Source: Natronomonas marina (lineage in GTDB: Archaea > Halobacteriota > Halobacteria > Halobacteriales > Haloarculaceae). From it: a stretch of DNA of 64,000 nucleotides. The stretch spans positions 2,480,001-2,544,000 of the forward strand of contig NZ_CP101154.1 of the NCBI RefSeq assembly GCF_024298905.1, given 5' to 3'. Numbering within the stretch: the first letter of the stretch is position 1; every line of letters starts with the position of its first letter. The position numbers and the translations under genes are program-made. Below the pieces are notes generated by a model. That model was not told the DNA's origin. It saw nothing but the letters and a program-made list of their open reading frames with translations, and made no database searches. This document shows, one piece after another, positions 1 to 9,286 of this stretch.

Positions 1-330
1 CTCGGATTCTACATGCTCGAGGACCGCGACGGCGCCGAGACGGAGGGCGTCCAGACGACGCTGGCGGCCACCATCCTCGCGGTGGCGTACCTGGCCGGCC
101 TCACCGACCCGCTCGTCCTGCTCGGCGTCACCGCCGTCTTCGTCTACCTGATGGTCGCGCCGGTCACGTATCCCGAACTGTACGCGAGAGACGCCCTGGT
201 ACTGGGCGGGTTACAGGCGCTCACGGTGCTGTTTCCGACCGCCGTCAGCCGGGTGTTTCCTCGGTCGTTGCTCCTCTTCGCCGTCGCGTACCTCGTGCTG
301 GCGCCGTTCGTTTACTGGCGGGACGCCTGA
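1..330 (+). CDS. Probable archaetidylserine synthase, C-terminal part (5' end outside window)
   Basis: The reading frame is open from the first base, so the gene starts upstream of the window; the ATG at 13 is probably internal. The visible part has three to four hydrophobic segments and the stretch TEGVQTTLAATILA, which I associate with the C-terminal half of haloarchaeal CDP-alcohol phosphatidyltransferases of the archaetidylserine synthase type. That enzyme makes the serine-headed archaeal phospholipid in the membrane. The catalytic CDP-alcohol motif lies upstream and cannot be checked, so the call rests on remembered family resemblance. It ends 6 bp before the convergent membrane-protein gene. 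Confidence 0.55.
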   Translation, partial: LGFYMLEDRDGAETEGVQTTLAATILAVAYLAGLTDPLVLLGVTAVFVYLMVAPVTYPELYARDALVLGGLQALTVLFPTAVSRVFPRSLLLFAVAYLVLAPFVYWRDA

Positions 331-336
331 CGCCGG

Positions 337-966
337 CTACTGGCGGGAGGGCTGCCCCGCCTCCGGCGAACGCCGGACGGCCGCAGGATTCACCTGCCGG
401 CCGACCAGTACGAGGCTCCCGACCAACAGTACCGCCGCGGCGGGCAGCAGGAACTGAAACGCCGTCAGCAGGACGCCCGAGGCCTGCACGCCGACGACGA
501 GGAGCACGACCGGGCCACAGCAGGCCGTCCCGGACAGAAGCGCCGGGATCGACGCGAGCAGCCCCGTCGACCGTTCGCCGATGCCACAGGCCTTCGGCTG
601 TCGCCAGGCCAGGTACGACAGCGCGAGGTTCAGCCCCACGAGGGCCGCAAGCGCCAGGCCGAGTACCGTGTTGAACGAGAGCAGGTACGTGACCGGGCCG
701 ACGTCGACGCGGGCGACGGGAGTGAACGTGAACGGACCGAGTTCCGGCCGGAAGAACGTCCCGAGCGGGTCGGCGACGACGGTCACGCCGAAGCCGCCGA
801 GACCGCCCGCGAGGTGGCCGACCGCCCACAGGTACGCCACCAGATAGACGGCGGTCACGGTACCGAAGACGGCGCGACCGTCCCACCGGCGGAACACCAG
901 CGCCGACGCCGTTCGGGTCCGTCCGAGCGCCGTCCGGAACCGTCCCAGCGGTCGTGGCTCACTCAT
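337..966 (-). CDS. Multipass membrane protein with a Cys-Cys-Gly-Pro pair in a membrane helix
   Basis: A 209-aa protein with an N-terminal cytoplasmic Arg-rich stretch and about five membrane segments. In its second half it has GTACCGPVVLLVVG, a vicinal cysteine pair inside a hydrophobic helix. Two other proteins in this window (13908-14606 and 19924-20577) share the same general plan with SCVSCT followed by Pro. No function is known to me; metal or thiol handling in the membrane is a guess. It overlaps the 3' end of the DUF3179 lipoprotein gene by 8 bp on the same strand, so the two are probably co-transcribed. Confidence 0.7.
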   Translation of the reverse strand: MSEPRPLGRFRTALGRTRTASALVFRRWDGRAVFGTVTAVYLVAYLWAVGHLAGGLGGFGVTVVADPLGTFFRPELGPFTFTPVARVDVGPVTYLLSFNTVLGLALAALVGLNLALSYLAWRQPKACGIGERSTGLLASIPALLSGTACCGPVVLLVVGVQASGVLLTAFQFLLPAAAVLLVGSLVLVGRQVNPAAVRRSPEAGQPSRQ

Positions 967-2089
967 AGACGTTCGTGTCCGGGTAGTAGCCCGCCCAGGC
1001 GAACCACATCGCGTCGAACGTGTGGACCTCCTCCAGCGGCAGGTCCGCCGGCGTGTGACGCTCGCCGTCCACCCGGACGGCGGTCCCGTCGGTCGACTCC
1101 ACGGTCGCCTCCTCGGGGTTCAGGTAGGCGTAGGCCGTATCCAGGCGGTCGTCGTAGGCCGCCACGACCGGAGTGTCGCCGATGCGACCCGAAATCACCT
1201 CCCGTTCGCGGAGGGCATCCTTCAGGAAGGCCGCCGCCCCCGCCGGGGTCCTGGCGCCCATCACGACGCGCTTCCGCCCGAAGGTGTCGTCGTTCGACAG
1301 CGCCGGGAACAGCAGCGAATCGTTCCCGTAGTAGCCGCCCTGGGGATTGTACGAACCGTAGGGGTCCCGTCCGTAGTTCTTCGCGTGGCCGGTGTCCGTC
1401 GACAGGACCCGCGTGTCGGGGCGGTGGCCCCGCCACCGTTCCCAGGTCGTCCAGACGAGCCGGAACTCCCGAAGCGACGCGATTTCGGGGTCCTCGTTCC
1501 ACGGCCCGGGAATGGACGTGGCGAGAATCTGTGGCCACCACGTCTCCGTCTCCCGGTCGTACATGACGAGGTTGTTGTTGATGAGTCGGCCGGAGACGCC
1601 GAAGGTGGTGCCGCCGCGCTCGAATCCCTGTACCGTGCCGGTGAGCGGGCAGTACGTGACGGCGACGGGGTCGCCGGCGAGCACGTCGTTTACGATCTCG
1701 TGTTGGACCAGTATCTTCTGGGGATAGGTCTTCGAGACGCCGTCGCGGACGACGCCGAAGACCGGGTCGCCGCCGTTCAGGAATCCGGCGTCGCTCGGAT
1801 CGACGAACGACGGGTGGTCTATCGACGGGATACCGTCCTTCGGCGGGCCGCCGGACCGGGCCGCTTCGCGCAACGCCGACGGCGACATCGACAGCGGGAG
1901 CCGTTCGTCGGCCGTCGGCGGGCGTGCACCGTCGCTGCCGTTTTCACCGCCGCCGCTGTCGCCCCCGCCGTCGCCGCCTTCGGACCCGTCGAGCGATCCC
2001 GACGGACCGCGGCGTCGACTGCACCCCGCCAGCGCCGCCAGCCCGCCCCCGGTCGCAGCGAGGAGCCGTCGACGAGTTGCCGTTCGCAT
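959..2089 (-). CDS. DUF3179 domain-containing lipoprotein
   Basis: 376 aa from the ATG at 2089. The N-terminus has a twin-arginine signal followed by a lipobox (RRRLLAATGGG...LAGC), so the protein should be exported by Tat and lipid-anchored outside. A low-complexity Gly/Ser/Asp linker follows. The remainder is a DUF3179 domain with conserved features such as VTYCPLTGTVQGF, DRETETWWPQ and a C-terminal MWFAWAGYYP. The function of DUF3179 is unknown. The frame stays open far upstream into the HEAT gene's antisense strand, but the Tat/lipobox signal fixes this start. It overlaps the downstream membrane protein gene by 8 bp. Confidence 0.88.
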   Translation of the reverse strand: MRTATRRRLLAATGGGLAALAGCSRRRGPSGSLDGSEGGDGGGDSGGGENGSDGARPPTADERLPLSMSPSALREAARSGGPPKDGIPSIDHPSFVDPSDAGFLNGGDPVFGVVRDGVSKTYPQKILVQHEIVNDVLAGDPVAVTYCPLTGTVQGFERGGTTFGVSGRLINNNLVMYDRETETWWPQILATSIPGPWNEDPEIASLREFRLVWTTWERWRGHRPDTRVLSTDTGHAKNYGRDPYGSYNPQGGYYGNDSLLFPALSNDDTFGRKRVVMGARTPAGAAAFLKDALREREVISGRIGDTPVVAAYDDRLDTAYAYLNPEEATVESTDGTAVRVDGERHTPADLPLEEVHTFDAMWFAWAGYYPDTNVYE

Positions 2090-2237
2090 ACGTCTTGAAT
2101 AGGGCGAAGCCACGGTTAACCGTTGAGCGGTCGTGTGAGACACACACAAACTCCCGGAACTCCGGGGACGGCAGCGTCCGGCGCCGCGGCCGAGGTGAAG
2201 GGAAACGCTCTTGCCCCGTTCTGCCGGATACCCGTGT

Positions 2238-3548
2238 ATGAGCAACGGGGACGACGAGAGCGCGGACGCGCCCGAGGAGTCGGCGGACGGGACGGACGCC
2301 GAGGACGCATCCGAGGTGCCCGCGACGGCGGTGACAGCCGAGTCGCTCGGCGAGCGACTCGACGACGCCGAGGCGGCCCTGGAGAACGCCGAGACCGAGG
2401 CCGACCTCGACGACGTCGAGGCCAGCCTGGACGCCATCGCATCCGATCTGGAGGACGCCGACCTCGAGGCGCCCGACGAGAACGAGGACGAAGAAGCCGA
2501 GGACCCCGCCGAGGAGCTACAGACACGCATCGACGACCTCCGGGAGGAACTCGAGGCGGCCCGCGGGCCGTACGCCGAGGACGTCCAGGCCATCCTCGAT
2601 GAGGCCGCGGCGACCGTCCGGGACACCCGCTGGACGGAGGACGGCGAACCCGACGTCCGGGCCGCCGTCTCGACGTTCCTCGACGCCGCCGAGGAGGAAC
2701 TCGACGACGAGTTCCCCGCGTCGGGCGACGACCTCGACGATCACGCGGCGGTGCTGGAGACGGTCGGCGAGGCGACGGTCGAGGCCGGTCTCGACGCCGA
2801 CGACGACGAGAAGACCATCGCGGCACTGCTCGAGGCCGCCGAGACGCTCGAAGAGGCCATCGAGGACGCCGAGGAGTGGGCCGACCTGACCGTCGTCGAA
2901 CAGCTTCGCGCACGGGGCTTCTACGACCGGGTGACCGGCGAGAACCGGAAGGACTTCCCGCCGGAACTCAACGTCGTCCGCATCGCCGAGGCCGAGAACG
3001 ACCCCGAGCGGGTTCTCATGGCGCTGGAGAAGCTCGAATCGGACTTCATGCAGGAGAACTGCATCGACGCCCTCCGGCGGATGGCCCCCGAGGAGGCCTT
3101 CGAGCCGATGCACGAGGCCGCCCAGAAGCGCGGCCGCCCGGAGATCGAGGTGCTGGGCAAGATCGGCGACGAGCGGGCCGTCGACACGCTCGTGGAGTTC
3201 GTCGACAGCGACAACCCGCCGCTGCAGAAGGTGACGCTGCGGGCGCTGGGCGAGATCGGGAGCCGGGAGGCCACCCAGGCCGTCGCCGACGCCCTGGCCG
3301 ACGACGAATCGGTCGTCCGCTCGCAGGCCGCCCGCGCGCTCGGTCTCATCGGTGACACGCGCGCCATCGAGCCGCTGGCCGACACCCTCGGCGACGGCGA
3401 GGAGGAGACGGACGTCCGGGCGGCCGCCGCCTGGGCGCTCGTCCAGATCGGCACCGAGCGCGCGCTCGAAGCCGCCGCCGAGTACGACGACGACCGCGCC
3501 TACACCGTCCAGATCGAGGCCGAGAAGGCCCGCGACGCCGCCGCCTGA
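2238..3548 (+). CDS. HEAT-repeat protein with acidic coiled-coil N-terminus
   Basis: 436 aa from the ATG at 2238; an in-frame start at 2211 is less likely. The first ~200 residues are extremely Asp/Glu-rich with heptad-like patterns (predicted coiled coil). From about residue 240 there are tandem helical repeats of ~31 residues typical of PBS-lyase/HEAT repeats, for example LGKIGDERAVDTLVEFV, LGEIGSREATQAVADAL and LGLIGDTRAIEPLADTL. Such repeats usually act as protein-binding scaffolds. No catalytic motif is visible, so the partner is unknown. It is divergent from the DUF3179 gene. Confidence 0.85.
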   Translation: MSNGDDESADAPEESADGTDAEDASEVPATAVTAESLGERLDDAEAALENAETEADLDDVEASLDAIASDLEDADLEAPDENEDEEAEDPAEELQTRIDDLREELEAARGPYAEDVQAILDEAAATVRDTRWTEDGEPDVRAAVSTFLDAAEEELDDEFPASGDDLDDHAAVLETVGEATVEAGLDADDDEKTIAALLEAAETLEEAIEDAEEWADLTVVEQLRARGFYDRVTGENRKDFPPELNVVRIAEAENDPERVLMALEKLESDFMQENCIDALRRMAPEEAFEPMHEAAQKRGRPEIEVLGKIGDERAVDTLVEFVDSDNPPLQKVTLRALGEIGSREATQAVADALADDESVVRSQAARALGLIGDTRAIEPLADTLGDGEEETDVRAAAAWALVQIGTERALEAAAEYDDDRAYTVQIEAEKARDAAA

Positions 3549-3587
3549 CCCCACGGTTTTTGTACCGGGACGGGACCAGACCCCCGC

Positions 3588-5228
3588 GTGCGGTCCCGAC
3601 CCCACCTACTCGCCCTCGCCACCGTCGCGCTCGTCGTCCTCGCGAGCGGCGCCGTCGCGCCGACGGCAGCCACCTCCTCCGGGCCGTCCGATTCGAACGC
3701 GACGCTGGTCGCCGCCTACCCCAATCCCGTCGCGGACGGCGACGCCGGCGAGTTCGTCGTCGTTCGCTTCCCGACGGCCACGAACACCACCGGCTGGACG
3801 CTGACCGACGGGACCTCGGCGGTCGAACTCCCGAACCGGACCCTCTCGGGGACCGTCGCGGTGACGAGCACGCCGAACGCGACCGCGGCGAGGACCGACC
3901 ATCCGGTCGTGGCTCTCGACGGTAGCTTGGGGCTGGCGAACGGCGGCGAGCGACTGCGGCTCCGGGCCGGCAACCGGACCGTCGGTTCGGCCCGATACCG
4001 GGACGCACCGGAGGCGGAACTGCGCCGGTTCGAGGCGGGGGCGTGGCGCCCGCTCGGCGCGACCGACCGCGACCCCGTCCGGACCAGCGGCGGCGAGGCG
4101 ACGGCGTTCGTCCTGCCAGACGCCCCGAATCTGACCGTCGAGACACTCCGGACGGCCGACGAGCGCCTGCTGCTCGGCGGCTACACGCTCACGTCCCGGC
4201 GGGTCACGGAGGCGCTCGTGGCCGCACACGACCGCGGCGTCACCGTCCGGGTCCTGCTCGACGGCTCGCCCGTCGGCGGCATGACCGACCGCCAGGCGCG
4301 GCAACTGGACCGCCTGACCGAGGCAGGCGTCGAGGTCCGGGTGTTCGCCGGGCCGTACGTCCGGTACGCCCATCACCACCCGAAGTACGCGGTCGTCGAC
4401 GACCGGGCGCTCGTGCTGACGGAGAACTTCAAGCCCGCGGGCACGGGCGGTATGTCGAGCCGCGGATGGGGCGTCGTCCTCGAGGACGCCGGGGCAGCCG
4501 ACGCCCTGGCCGCGCTCCACGAGACCGACCGGACCGCGCGGGCGGCCACGCCCTGGCGGACGTACCGCGAGGGGCGGAGCTTCGAGCCCGCGGAGCCGGC
4601 GCTCGGGGACTACCCCACGCGACACCCGCCCGAGCGGGTGTCCGTCGCGTCGACGACGGTGCTGGTGGCGCCGGACAACGCCGCCGACGGCGTCGTCGAG
4701 CGGTTCGAGGCCGCCGAGGACCGCATCCTGGTCCAGCAGGTCTCCATCGACAGTCGGGACAACCGCCTCCTCCGGGCGGCGTTGCGGGCCGCCGACCGCG
4801 GCGTCGAGGTCCGAATCCTGCTCTCGAGCGGCTGGTACGCCGAGGAGGACAACGCGGCGCTGTCGGCGTGGCTGAACCGTCGGGCCGACGCCGAGGGCTG
4901 GGACCTCGAGGCCCGCGTCGACGAGCCGAGCGGCTACCGGAAGCTCCACTCGAAGGGGGTCGTCATCGACGATGCGGCGCTGGTCGGTAGCCTCAACTGG
5001 GGCCCGACGCCGCAGACCGAGAACCGCGAGGTGGTCGTCGCCCTCGAGAGCGAGGAAGCGGCCGACTACTACGCGTCGGTGTTCGAATCCGACTGGGCGG
5101 AGACGACCTCGCGGTCGGTGCCGACGGCGCTCGTCAGCCTGGCGGCCGTCGCCGTCGCCGTGGCGGCGCTCGTGGCGCGCAGAATCGAGTTCGGCGGCCG
5201 CGACGGGGTGGTGGGCTGGCAGCCGTAG
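3588..5228 (+). CDS. Secreted, membrane-anchored phospholipase D-like protein with lamin-tail-like domain
   Basis: 546 aa starting with GTG at 3588. Residues ~1-25 form a signal peptide (hydrophobic, ending in an Ala-rich segment). Residues ~33-130 resemble a lamin-tail domain (GWTLTDG, LANGGERLRL). Two HxKx4D catalytic motifs follow: HPKYAVVDD near residue 265 and HSKGVVIDD near residue 455, each continued by an Asn (TEN, GSLNWG) as in the PLD superfamily. A hydrophobic helix plus Arg/Lys near the C-terminus would anchor it. The substrate could be nucleic acid or phospholipid; this cannot be told from sequence. It ends directly against the convergent nuclease gene. Confidence 0.82.
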   Translation: MRSRPHLLALATVALVVLASGAVAPTAATSSGPSDSNATLVAAYPNPVADGDAGEFVVVRFPTATNTTGWTLTDGTSAVELPNRTLSGTVAVTSTPNATAARTDHPVVALDGSLGLANGGERLRLRAGNRTVGSARYRDAPEAELRRFEAGAWRPLGATDRDPVRTSGGEATAFVLPDAPNLTVETLRTADERLLLGGYTLTSRRVTEALVAAHDRGVTVRVLLDGSPVGGMTDRQARQLDRLTEAGVEVRVFAGPYVRYAHHHPKYAVVDDRALVLTENFKPAGTGGMSSRGWGVVLEDAGAADALAALHETDRTARAATPWRTYREGRSFEPAEPALGDYPTRHPPERVSVASTTVLVAPDNAADGVVERFEAAEDRILVQQVSIDSRDNRLLRAALRAADRGVEVRILLSSGWYAEEDNAALSAWLNRRADAEGWDLEARVDEPSGYRKLHSKGVVIDDAALVGSLNWGPTPQTENREVVVALESEEAADYYASVFESDWAETTSRSVPTALVSLAAVAVAVAALVARRIEFGGRDGVVGWQP

Positions 5229-7136
5229 TTACTCGTCGCGGACGAGCGTGCTCCGCAGTTCCTCGTCGAGTTCGGCGTCGGCCATCTTCTCGACGAGGGC
5301 GTCGACGACCGTCTCGCGCATCCCGGGGACGAACTTGATGGAGCCGACGACGAGGTGGCCGCCGCCGGAGACGCCGGCGCCCTCGATTTCGTCCTGCAGT
5401 TCCGTCACCATGTTCGGGATGTCCAGTCGGACGCCGTCCGAGCGGAGGACGGCGAAGTCGGGTCCGTAGCCGATGGTGATGACGGGGTCGCCCGTCTCCC
5501 GGACCTTCCGGTCGTGGAGTTCGCCGGTGGTCTTGCCCGGCGCGGGGTAGGTGAAGCGGCGGGCGTGGTTCTCGACGTCCAGCCGGTACAGGTGGGCGTC
5601 GTTGTCGAGTCGCTCGTGTTCGACGTGGGGGTCGGCGTCCTCGAGTTGCTCCTCGACGTCGCGGCGGGCCCGCGAGGAGAGGAACTCGACGAGTTCGGCG
5701 TGCCGCGTCTGGTCGTCGCAGTCGACGTTGAGCACGTCGTCGATGAGGCTGCCGCCGGAGTTGTAGCGGAGCCAGTGGGCGGCGTAGTCCAGCGCCTCGC
5801 CGATGTCCTGGAGGTCGGCCTCGGAGTAGCCCGCCTCCTCGGCCAGTGCGAGGTACTCGTCCATAGCGTCGGCCTTCGAGCGGTCCGACAGCCCCGCGAC
5901 AGCCGGAACGTGTTCTAGGTCGTCGGTGATGGAGGGATCTATCATCCGCGCCAACTCGACGCACATCATGCCGGTCGTGATGCGGTAGTCCTCGTCGTGG
6001 AGGTAGGGGTTGACGTGCTCCTCGACGAGCGGGCCGACCGCTTCGGGGTCGGGGTGGTGGTGGTCGACGACGAGGATGGGGATGTCGTACTGGTCCAGCG
6101 CGCGGTACGCCGGGACGTCCTCCTCGGTCGAGCCGTTGTCGACCATGAAGAGAAGCGGGAGCCGCTGACCGTGCCGCTCGCGGTCCTCCAGCGCGAAGTT
6201 GAGGTCGCGGGTGACGTCCTCCATCTCGTAGAAGGGCGCCTTCGAGGGGAGTCGCTTGAACAGGTGGCGGGGCGCGTCGGGGTCCTCGTGGACCTCGCCG
6301 ACGAAGTTCTCCAGCGCGAGCTGGACCGGCAGCGACGCGCACATCCCGTCGCCGTCGGCGTGGTGTCGGAGCCGGATGGGGCGGGCCTCCAGCACCGACC
6401 GCCGCAGGCGCCGGGCGACGGCGGCGAGATCCTCGTGGAGCTTCTCGAAGGCCGGCCACTCGATGAGCGGTTCGACGTCCTCGGGAGCGGCCCGCTCGTC
6501 GAGGGCGGCGTCGACTCGTTCGCGGACCTCGGTCTCGGCCTCGCCGCGGAGTCGGACGAGGTTGTCGACCTCGATCTGGAGGGCGTCCTCGCGGGTCTCG
6601 ACGGTGCCGGTCACCCGGACGACGTCGTCGAGGTCGATCTCGGGGTAGGCCCGGACGCCGGCCTCCTCGAAAGCGGCACAGGGGACGACGCCGGCGCCGT
6701 CACGGACGGAGAAGATCGTCGGGCCGGCGGTCTGTTTGATCTGGACGACGTCGCCCTCGAGGTGGACGGTGTCGCCGACGCGGTCGGTGAGGTCGCCGAC
6801 GCCGACCTCGTCGCCGTGGACGACGTCGGCCGTGTCGGCCTCCTCGGGATCGACGGCGGCCTCGCCGAACCCGAGGTCGCCGTTCTCACGGATTTCGGCG
6901 AGCGTGACGACGAGGTCGTCGCCGACCGCCGGGTCGCTGTCGAGGTTCGTCTCGTGGACGAGCCCGGAGACGTTCTCGGAGACGTCGACGAAGACGCCGT
7001 ACTCGACGATGCCGTTGACCGTGGCGAGATATCGGTGGCCCTCCTCGACGTCCTCGAGGGTACACTCCGGGCCGAGGTCGTACACCACCCCGTCGTCGGT
7101 GGCGGTGCCGGCGTCGCCGGCAGCGGACTGAGTCAT
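5229..7136 (-). CDS. RecJ-like DHH-family nuclease with S1 and OB domains
   Basis: 635 aa from the ATG at 7136. Residues ~35-95 look like an S1 RNA-binding fold (GIVEYGVFVDVSENVSGLVH) and ~115-205 like an OB fold. The DHH phosphoesterase core follows with RHHADGDGMCAS, LLFMVDNGS and VDHHHPDP. The C-terminal DHHA1 part has SGGGHLVVGSIKF. This is the domain order of archaeal RecJ homologues, which act on single-stranded nucleic acid and, in some archaea, associate with the replisome. Haloarchaea carry several RecJ paralogues, and I do not assign which one this is. It is divergent from the JAMM gene at 7242. Confidence 0.85.
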   Translation of the reverse strand: MTQSAAGDAGTATDDGVVYDLGPECTLEDVEEGHRYLATVNGIVEYGVFVDVSENVSGLVHETNLDSDPAVGDDLVVTLAEIRENGDLGFGEAAVDPEEADTADVVHGDEVGVGDLTDRVGDTVHLEGDVVQIKQTAGPTIFSVRDGAGVVPCAAFEEAGVRAYPEIDLDDVVRVTGTVETREDALQIEVDNLVRLRGEAETEVRERVDAALDERAAPEDVEPLIEWPAFEKLHEDLAAVARRLRRSVLEARPIRLRHHADGDGMCASLPVQLALENFVGEVHEDPDAPRHLFKRLPSKAPFYEMEDVTRDLNFALEDRERHGQRLPLLFMVDNGSTEEDVPAYRALDQYDIPILVVDHHHPDPEAVGPLVEEHVNPYLHDEDYRITTGMMCVELARMIDPSITDDLEHVPAVAGLSDRSKADAMDEYLALAEEAGYSEADLQDIGEALDYAAHWLRYNSGGSLIDDVLNVDCDDQTRHAELVEFLSSRARRDVEEQLEDADPHVEHERLDNDAHLYRLDVENHARRFTYPAPGKTTGELHDRKVRETGDPVITIGYGPDFAVLRSDGVRLDIPNMVTELQDEIEGAGVSGGGHLVVGSIKFVPGMRETVVDALVEKMADAELDEELRSTLVRDE

Positions 7137-7241
7137 TGGTGAATTTCGGCTCCGGCAGCGTTTAAGAGTGTTGTTGTCGGCTCGCGGGACGGTCGGACCG
7201 CCACCGGAAGGCTTAGTTGTCGGGCAACCCGACCTGCGTCT

Positions 7242-7745
7242 ATGGGATTGCTCGGGTCGTGGACGCCGTCGCTGTTCCGGTCCAGCGAGATCCTCGGCAT
7301 CGCCGAGGACGCCCTCGAGTTCGCGCTGGAGGCCTCGGAGGACTCCCACCCCAACGAGTACATGGGACAGCTTCGGGGCGAGGACGCGACGAAGCTCGGC
7401 CTCGACCGCGAGGGGACGGTCGTCACCGACGTTCTCATCGCGCCGGGGACGAAGTCCAACCCCGTCAGCGCGGAGTTCAACCCGAGCTACATGCCGAACG
7501 ACCTCAAGAGCGTCGGATCGATCCACTCACACCCCAACGGCGTGTTGCGGCCGAGCGACGCCGACCTGGCGACGTTCTCGCGTGGCGACGTCCACATCAT
7601 CGTCGGAGCGCCCTACGGCCGGACCGACTGGCAGGCCTTCGACCGAAACGGCGAAGCGTTCGACCTCGAGGTGCTGGACGTCGAGTTGCCCGACGAGGCG
7701 TTCTTCGACTTCACACAGGCGGACATCGACCGGGAGTTGCGATGA
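7242..7745 (+). CDS. JAMM/MPN (Mov34/PAD-1) family metalloprotease
   Basis: 167 aa from the ATG at 7242. It contains the JAMM zinc-site signature H-x-H-x7-S-x2-D as [16 protein letters not shown] near residues 90-105. A glutamate lies upstream in the [15 protein letters not shown] region, as expected for the general base. Archaeal JAMM proteins cleave ubiquitin-like SAMP conjugates or are uncharacterised relatives. The length fits a single-domain JAMM protein. Its stop overlaps the start of the RibL gene (ATGA at 7742-7745), so the two are translationally coupled. Confidence 0.85.
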   Translation: MGLLGSWTPSLFRSSEILGIAEDALEFALEASEDSHPNEYMGQLRGEDATKLGLDREGTVVTDVLIAPGTKSNPVSAEFNPSYMPNDLKSVGSIHSHPNGVLRPSDADLATFSRGDVHIIVGAPYGRTDWQAFDRNGEAFDLEVLDVELPDEAFFDFTQADIDRELR

Positions 7746-8164
7746 GACGCGTCGTCGCCCAGGGCACGTTCGACATCCTGCACCCCGGCCACCTCCACTA
7801 CCTCGAGGAGGCGGCCTCGATGGGCGATCGGTTGCACGTCATCGTGGCCCGGGGCGCCAACGTCACCCACAAGCCGGCGCCGGTCGTGCCGGACGACCAG
7901 CGCCGGGAGATGGTCGCCGCGCTGGACCCGGTCGACGAGGCCCGGCTCGGGCACGCCGAGGACTTCTTCGTCCCCGTCCGCGACATCGACCCAGACGTCA
8001 TCGTCCTGGGCCACGACCAGCACCACGACGAGGAGACGCTTTCGGCGATGCTCGCCGAGGAGGGCATCGAGTGCGAGGTGGCTCGCGCCTCCGGCCGGGA
8101 GGACGAGGGCCGACTGCTGTCGACGGGCCGTATCATCGACCGCGTCTGCGAGCGGCGCTGCTGA
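7742..8164 (+). CDS. ribL: FAD synthase (archaeal RibL, nucleotidyltransferase)
   Basis: 140 aa. It starts with the cytidylyltransferase-like nucleotide-binding segment [14 protein letters not shown] (HxGH motif), and later has [11 protein letters not shown] and a C-terminal STGRIID. The size and motifs fit archaeal RibL, which transfers AMP from ATP to FMN to make FAD in the cytoplasm. A glycerol-3-phosphate or other cytidylyltransferase of the same fold is the alternative. It overlaps the JAMM gene by 4 nt and ends directly against the convergent glycosyltransferase gene. Confidence 0.82.
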   Translation: MRRVVAQGTFDILHPGHLHYLEEAASMGDRLHVIVARGANVTHKPAPVVPDDQRREMVAALDPVDEARLGHAEDFFVPVRDIDPDVIVLGHDQHHDEETLSAMLAEEGIECEVARASGREDEGRLLSTGRIIDRVCERRC

Positions 8165-9262
8165 TCACCGGAGGTCGTCGTAGACGGCCGATAGCCGCTC
8201 GATGGACCGCTCGACGCTCAACTCGGGTCGTGCGTCCAGACACCGCGCCGAGAGGGTCGCGTTCTCCTCGAGAGTTCGCCGAATCGACGCCCGGAAGCCC
8301 TCGACGTCGTCCGGCTGGAAGTGATAGCCGGTCTCGCCGTCGGTGACCGACTCCGAGAGCGCGCCGCTGTCGACGGCGACGACCGGCGTCCCGCAGGCGA
8401 TGGCCTCCAGCGCCACGAGCCCCTGGGTCTCGACGGGGCTAGGGAACGCGAAGGCGTCCAGCACCGAGTAGAAGGTCGGCAGTTCCTCGCGGTCGAGGAA
8501 GCCGAGGAACCTGACGTCGTCGCGGGCGGCCGCCCGCCGCTGCAGTTCGGGGCGGGCGGGTCCGTCGCCGGCGAGGACGACGCCGGCGTCGAGACCGACC
8601 GTCGCCGAGAGCAGGTCGTCGAGGCACTTCTCGTAGCCGTGCCGACCGGTGTAGCCGACGAGCGGGCCGTCGGGAAGGTCGTGCCGCTCCCGGAAGGCCG
8701 CGAGGTGCCCCTCGTCGGCGGGTCCGAACCGCTCGGTGTCGACGCCGTTGGAGACGACGTGCGTCGGCGTGCCGGCAGTTTCGATGCCCTGGGCCGCCGT
8801 CTCCGAGGGAACGACGACGGCGTCGGCCTGCCCGAAGAACCACCGCTCGTAGCGGTCGGCGACGCGGCTGATGGCACCCGCGAAGGCGTCGCTGATGTAG
8901 CCGGCGTACTCGCGGGCCGGCGTGTGATACGAGACGACGAGCGGGAGCTCGTGCTCGCGGGCGAGGCGCCGTGCGCCGAGTCCGAGCGTGAACGGGGTGT
9001 GGGCGTGGACGACGTCGGGGCGCATCTCGCGGGCCGCCTCGGGGACGTCCGGCAGCCCGAACCGGAATCCCGGGTAGAAGGGAAAGGCGACGCTGGAGAC
9101 GGGGAACTCCCGGGCGTCGGGGTCGTAGTCGTCGTCGCCGGGATAGACGACCCCCATCCGACCCCCGCGGCGTTCCCAGCGGTCCCGCCACGTCCGGACC
9201 GTGTAGGTCACGCCGTTGACCGTCGGCAGGTAGGTGTCCGTGAAGGCCGCGACGGTCTGCAT
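8165..9262 (-). CDS. Glycosyltransferase family 4 protein
   Basis: About 365 aa from the ATG at 9262; a GTG at 9280 would add six residues, but the family typically starts right at VAAFTDTYLPTVNGV. It has the GT-B fold: an N-terminal acceptor domain with HAHTPFTLG, and a C-terminal nucleotide-sugar domain with VVSNGVDTERFGP, VGYTGRHGYEK and the E-x7-E element ALEAIACGTPVVAVD. It probably transfers a sugar to a lipid or polyprenyl carrier at the cytoplasmic membrane face. The next gene upstream on the same strand is another GT4 enzyme about 25 bp away, so they form an operon. Confidence 0.88.
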   Translation of the reverse strand: MQTVAAFTDTYLPTVNGVTYTVRTWRDRWERRGGRMGVVYPGDDDYDPDAREFPVSSVAFPFYPGFRFGLPDVPEAAREMRPDVVHAHTPFTLGLGARRLAREHELPLVVSYHTPAREYAGYISDAFAGAISRVADRYERWFFGQADAVVVPSETAAQGIETAGTPTHVVSNGVDTERFGPADEGHLAAFRERHDLPDGPLVGYTGRHGYEKCLDDLLSATVGLDAGVVLAGDGPARPELQRRAAARDDVRFLGFLDREELPTFYSVLDAFAFPSPVETQGLVALEAIACGTPVVAVDSGALSESVTDGETGYHFQPDDVEGFRASIRRTLEENATLSARCLDARPELSVERSIERLSAVYDDLR

Positions 9263-9286
9263 GTCGCCCGGTTCGAACACGGGGGA

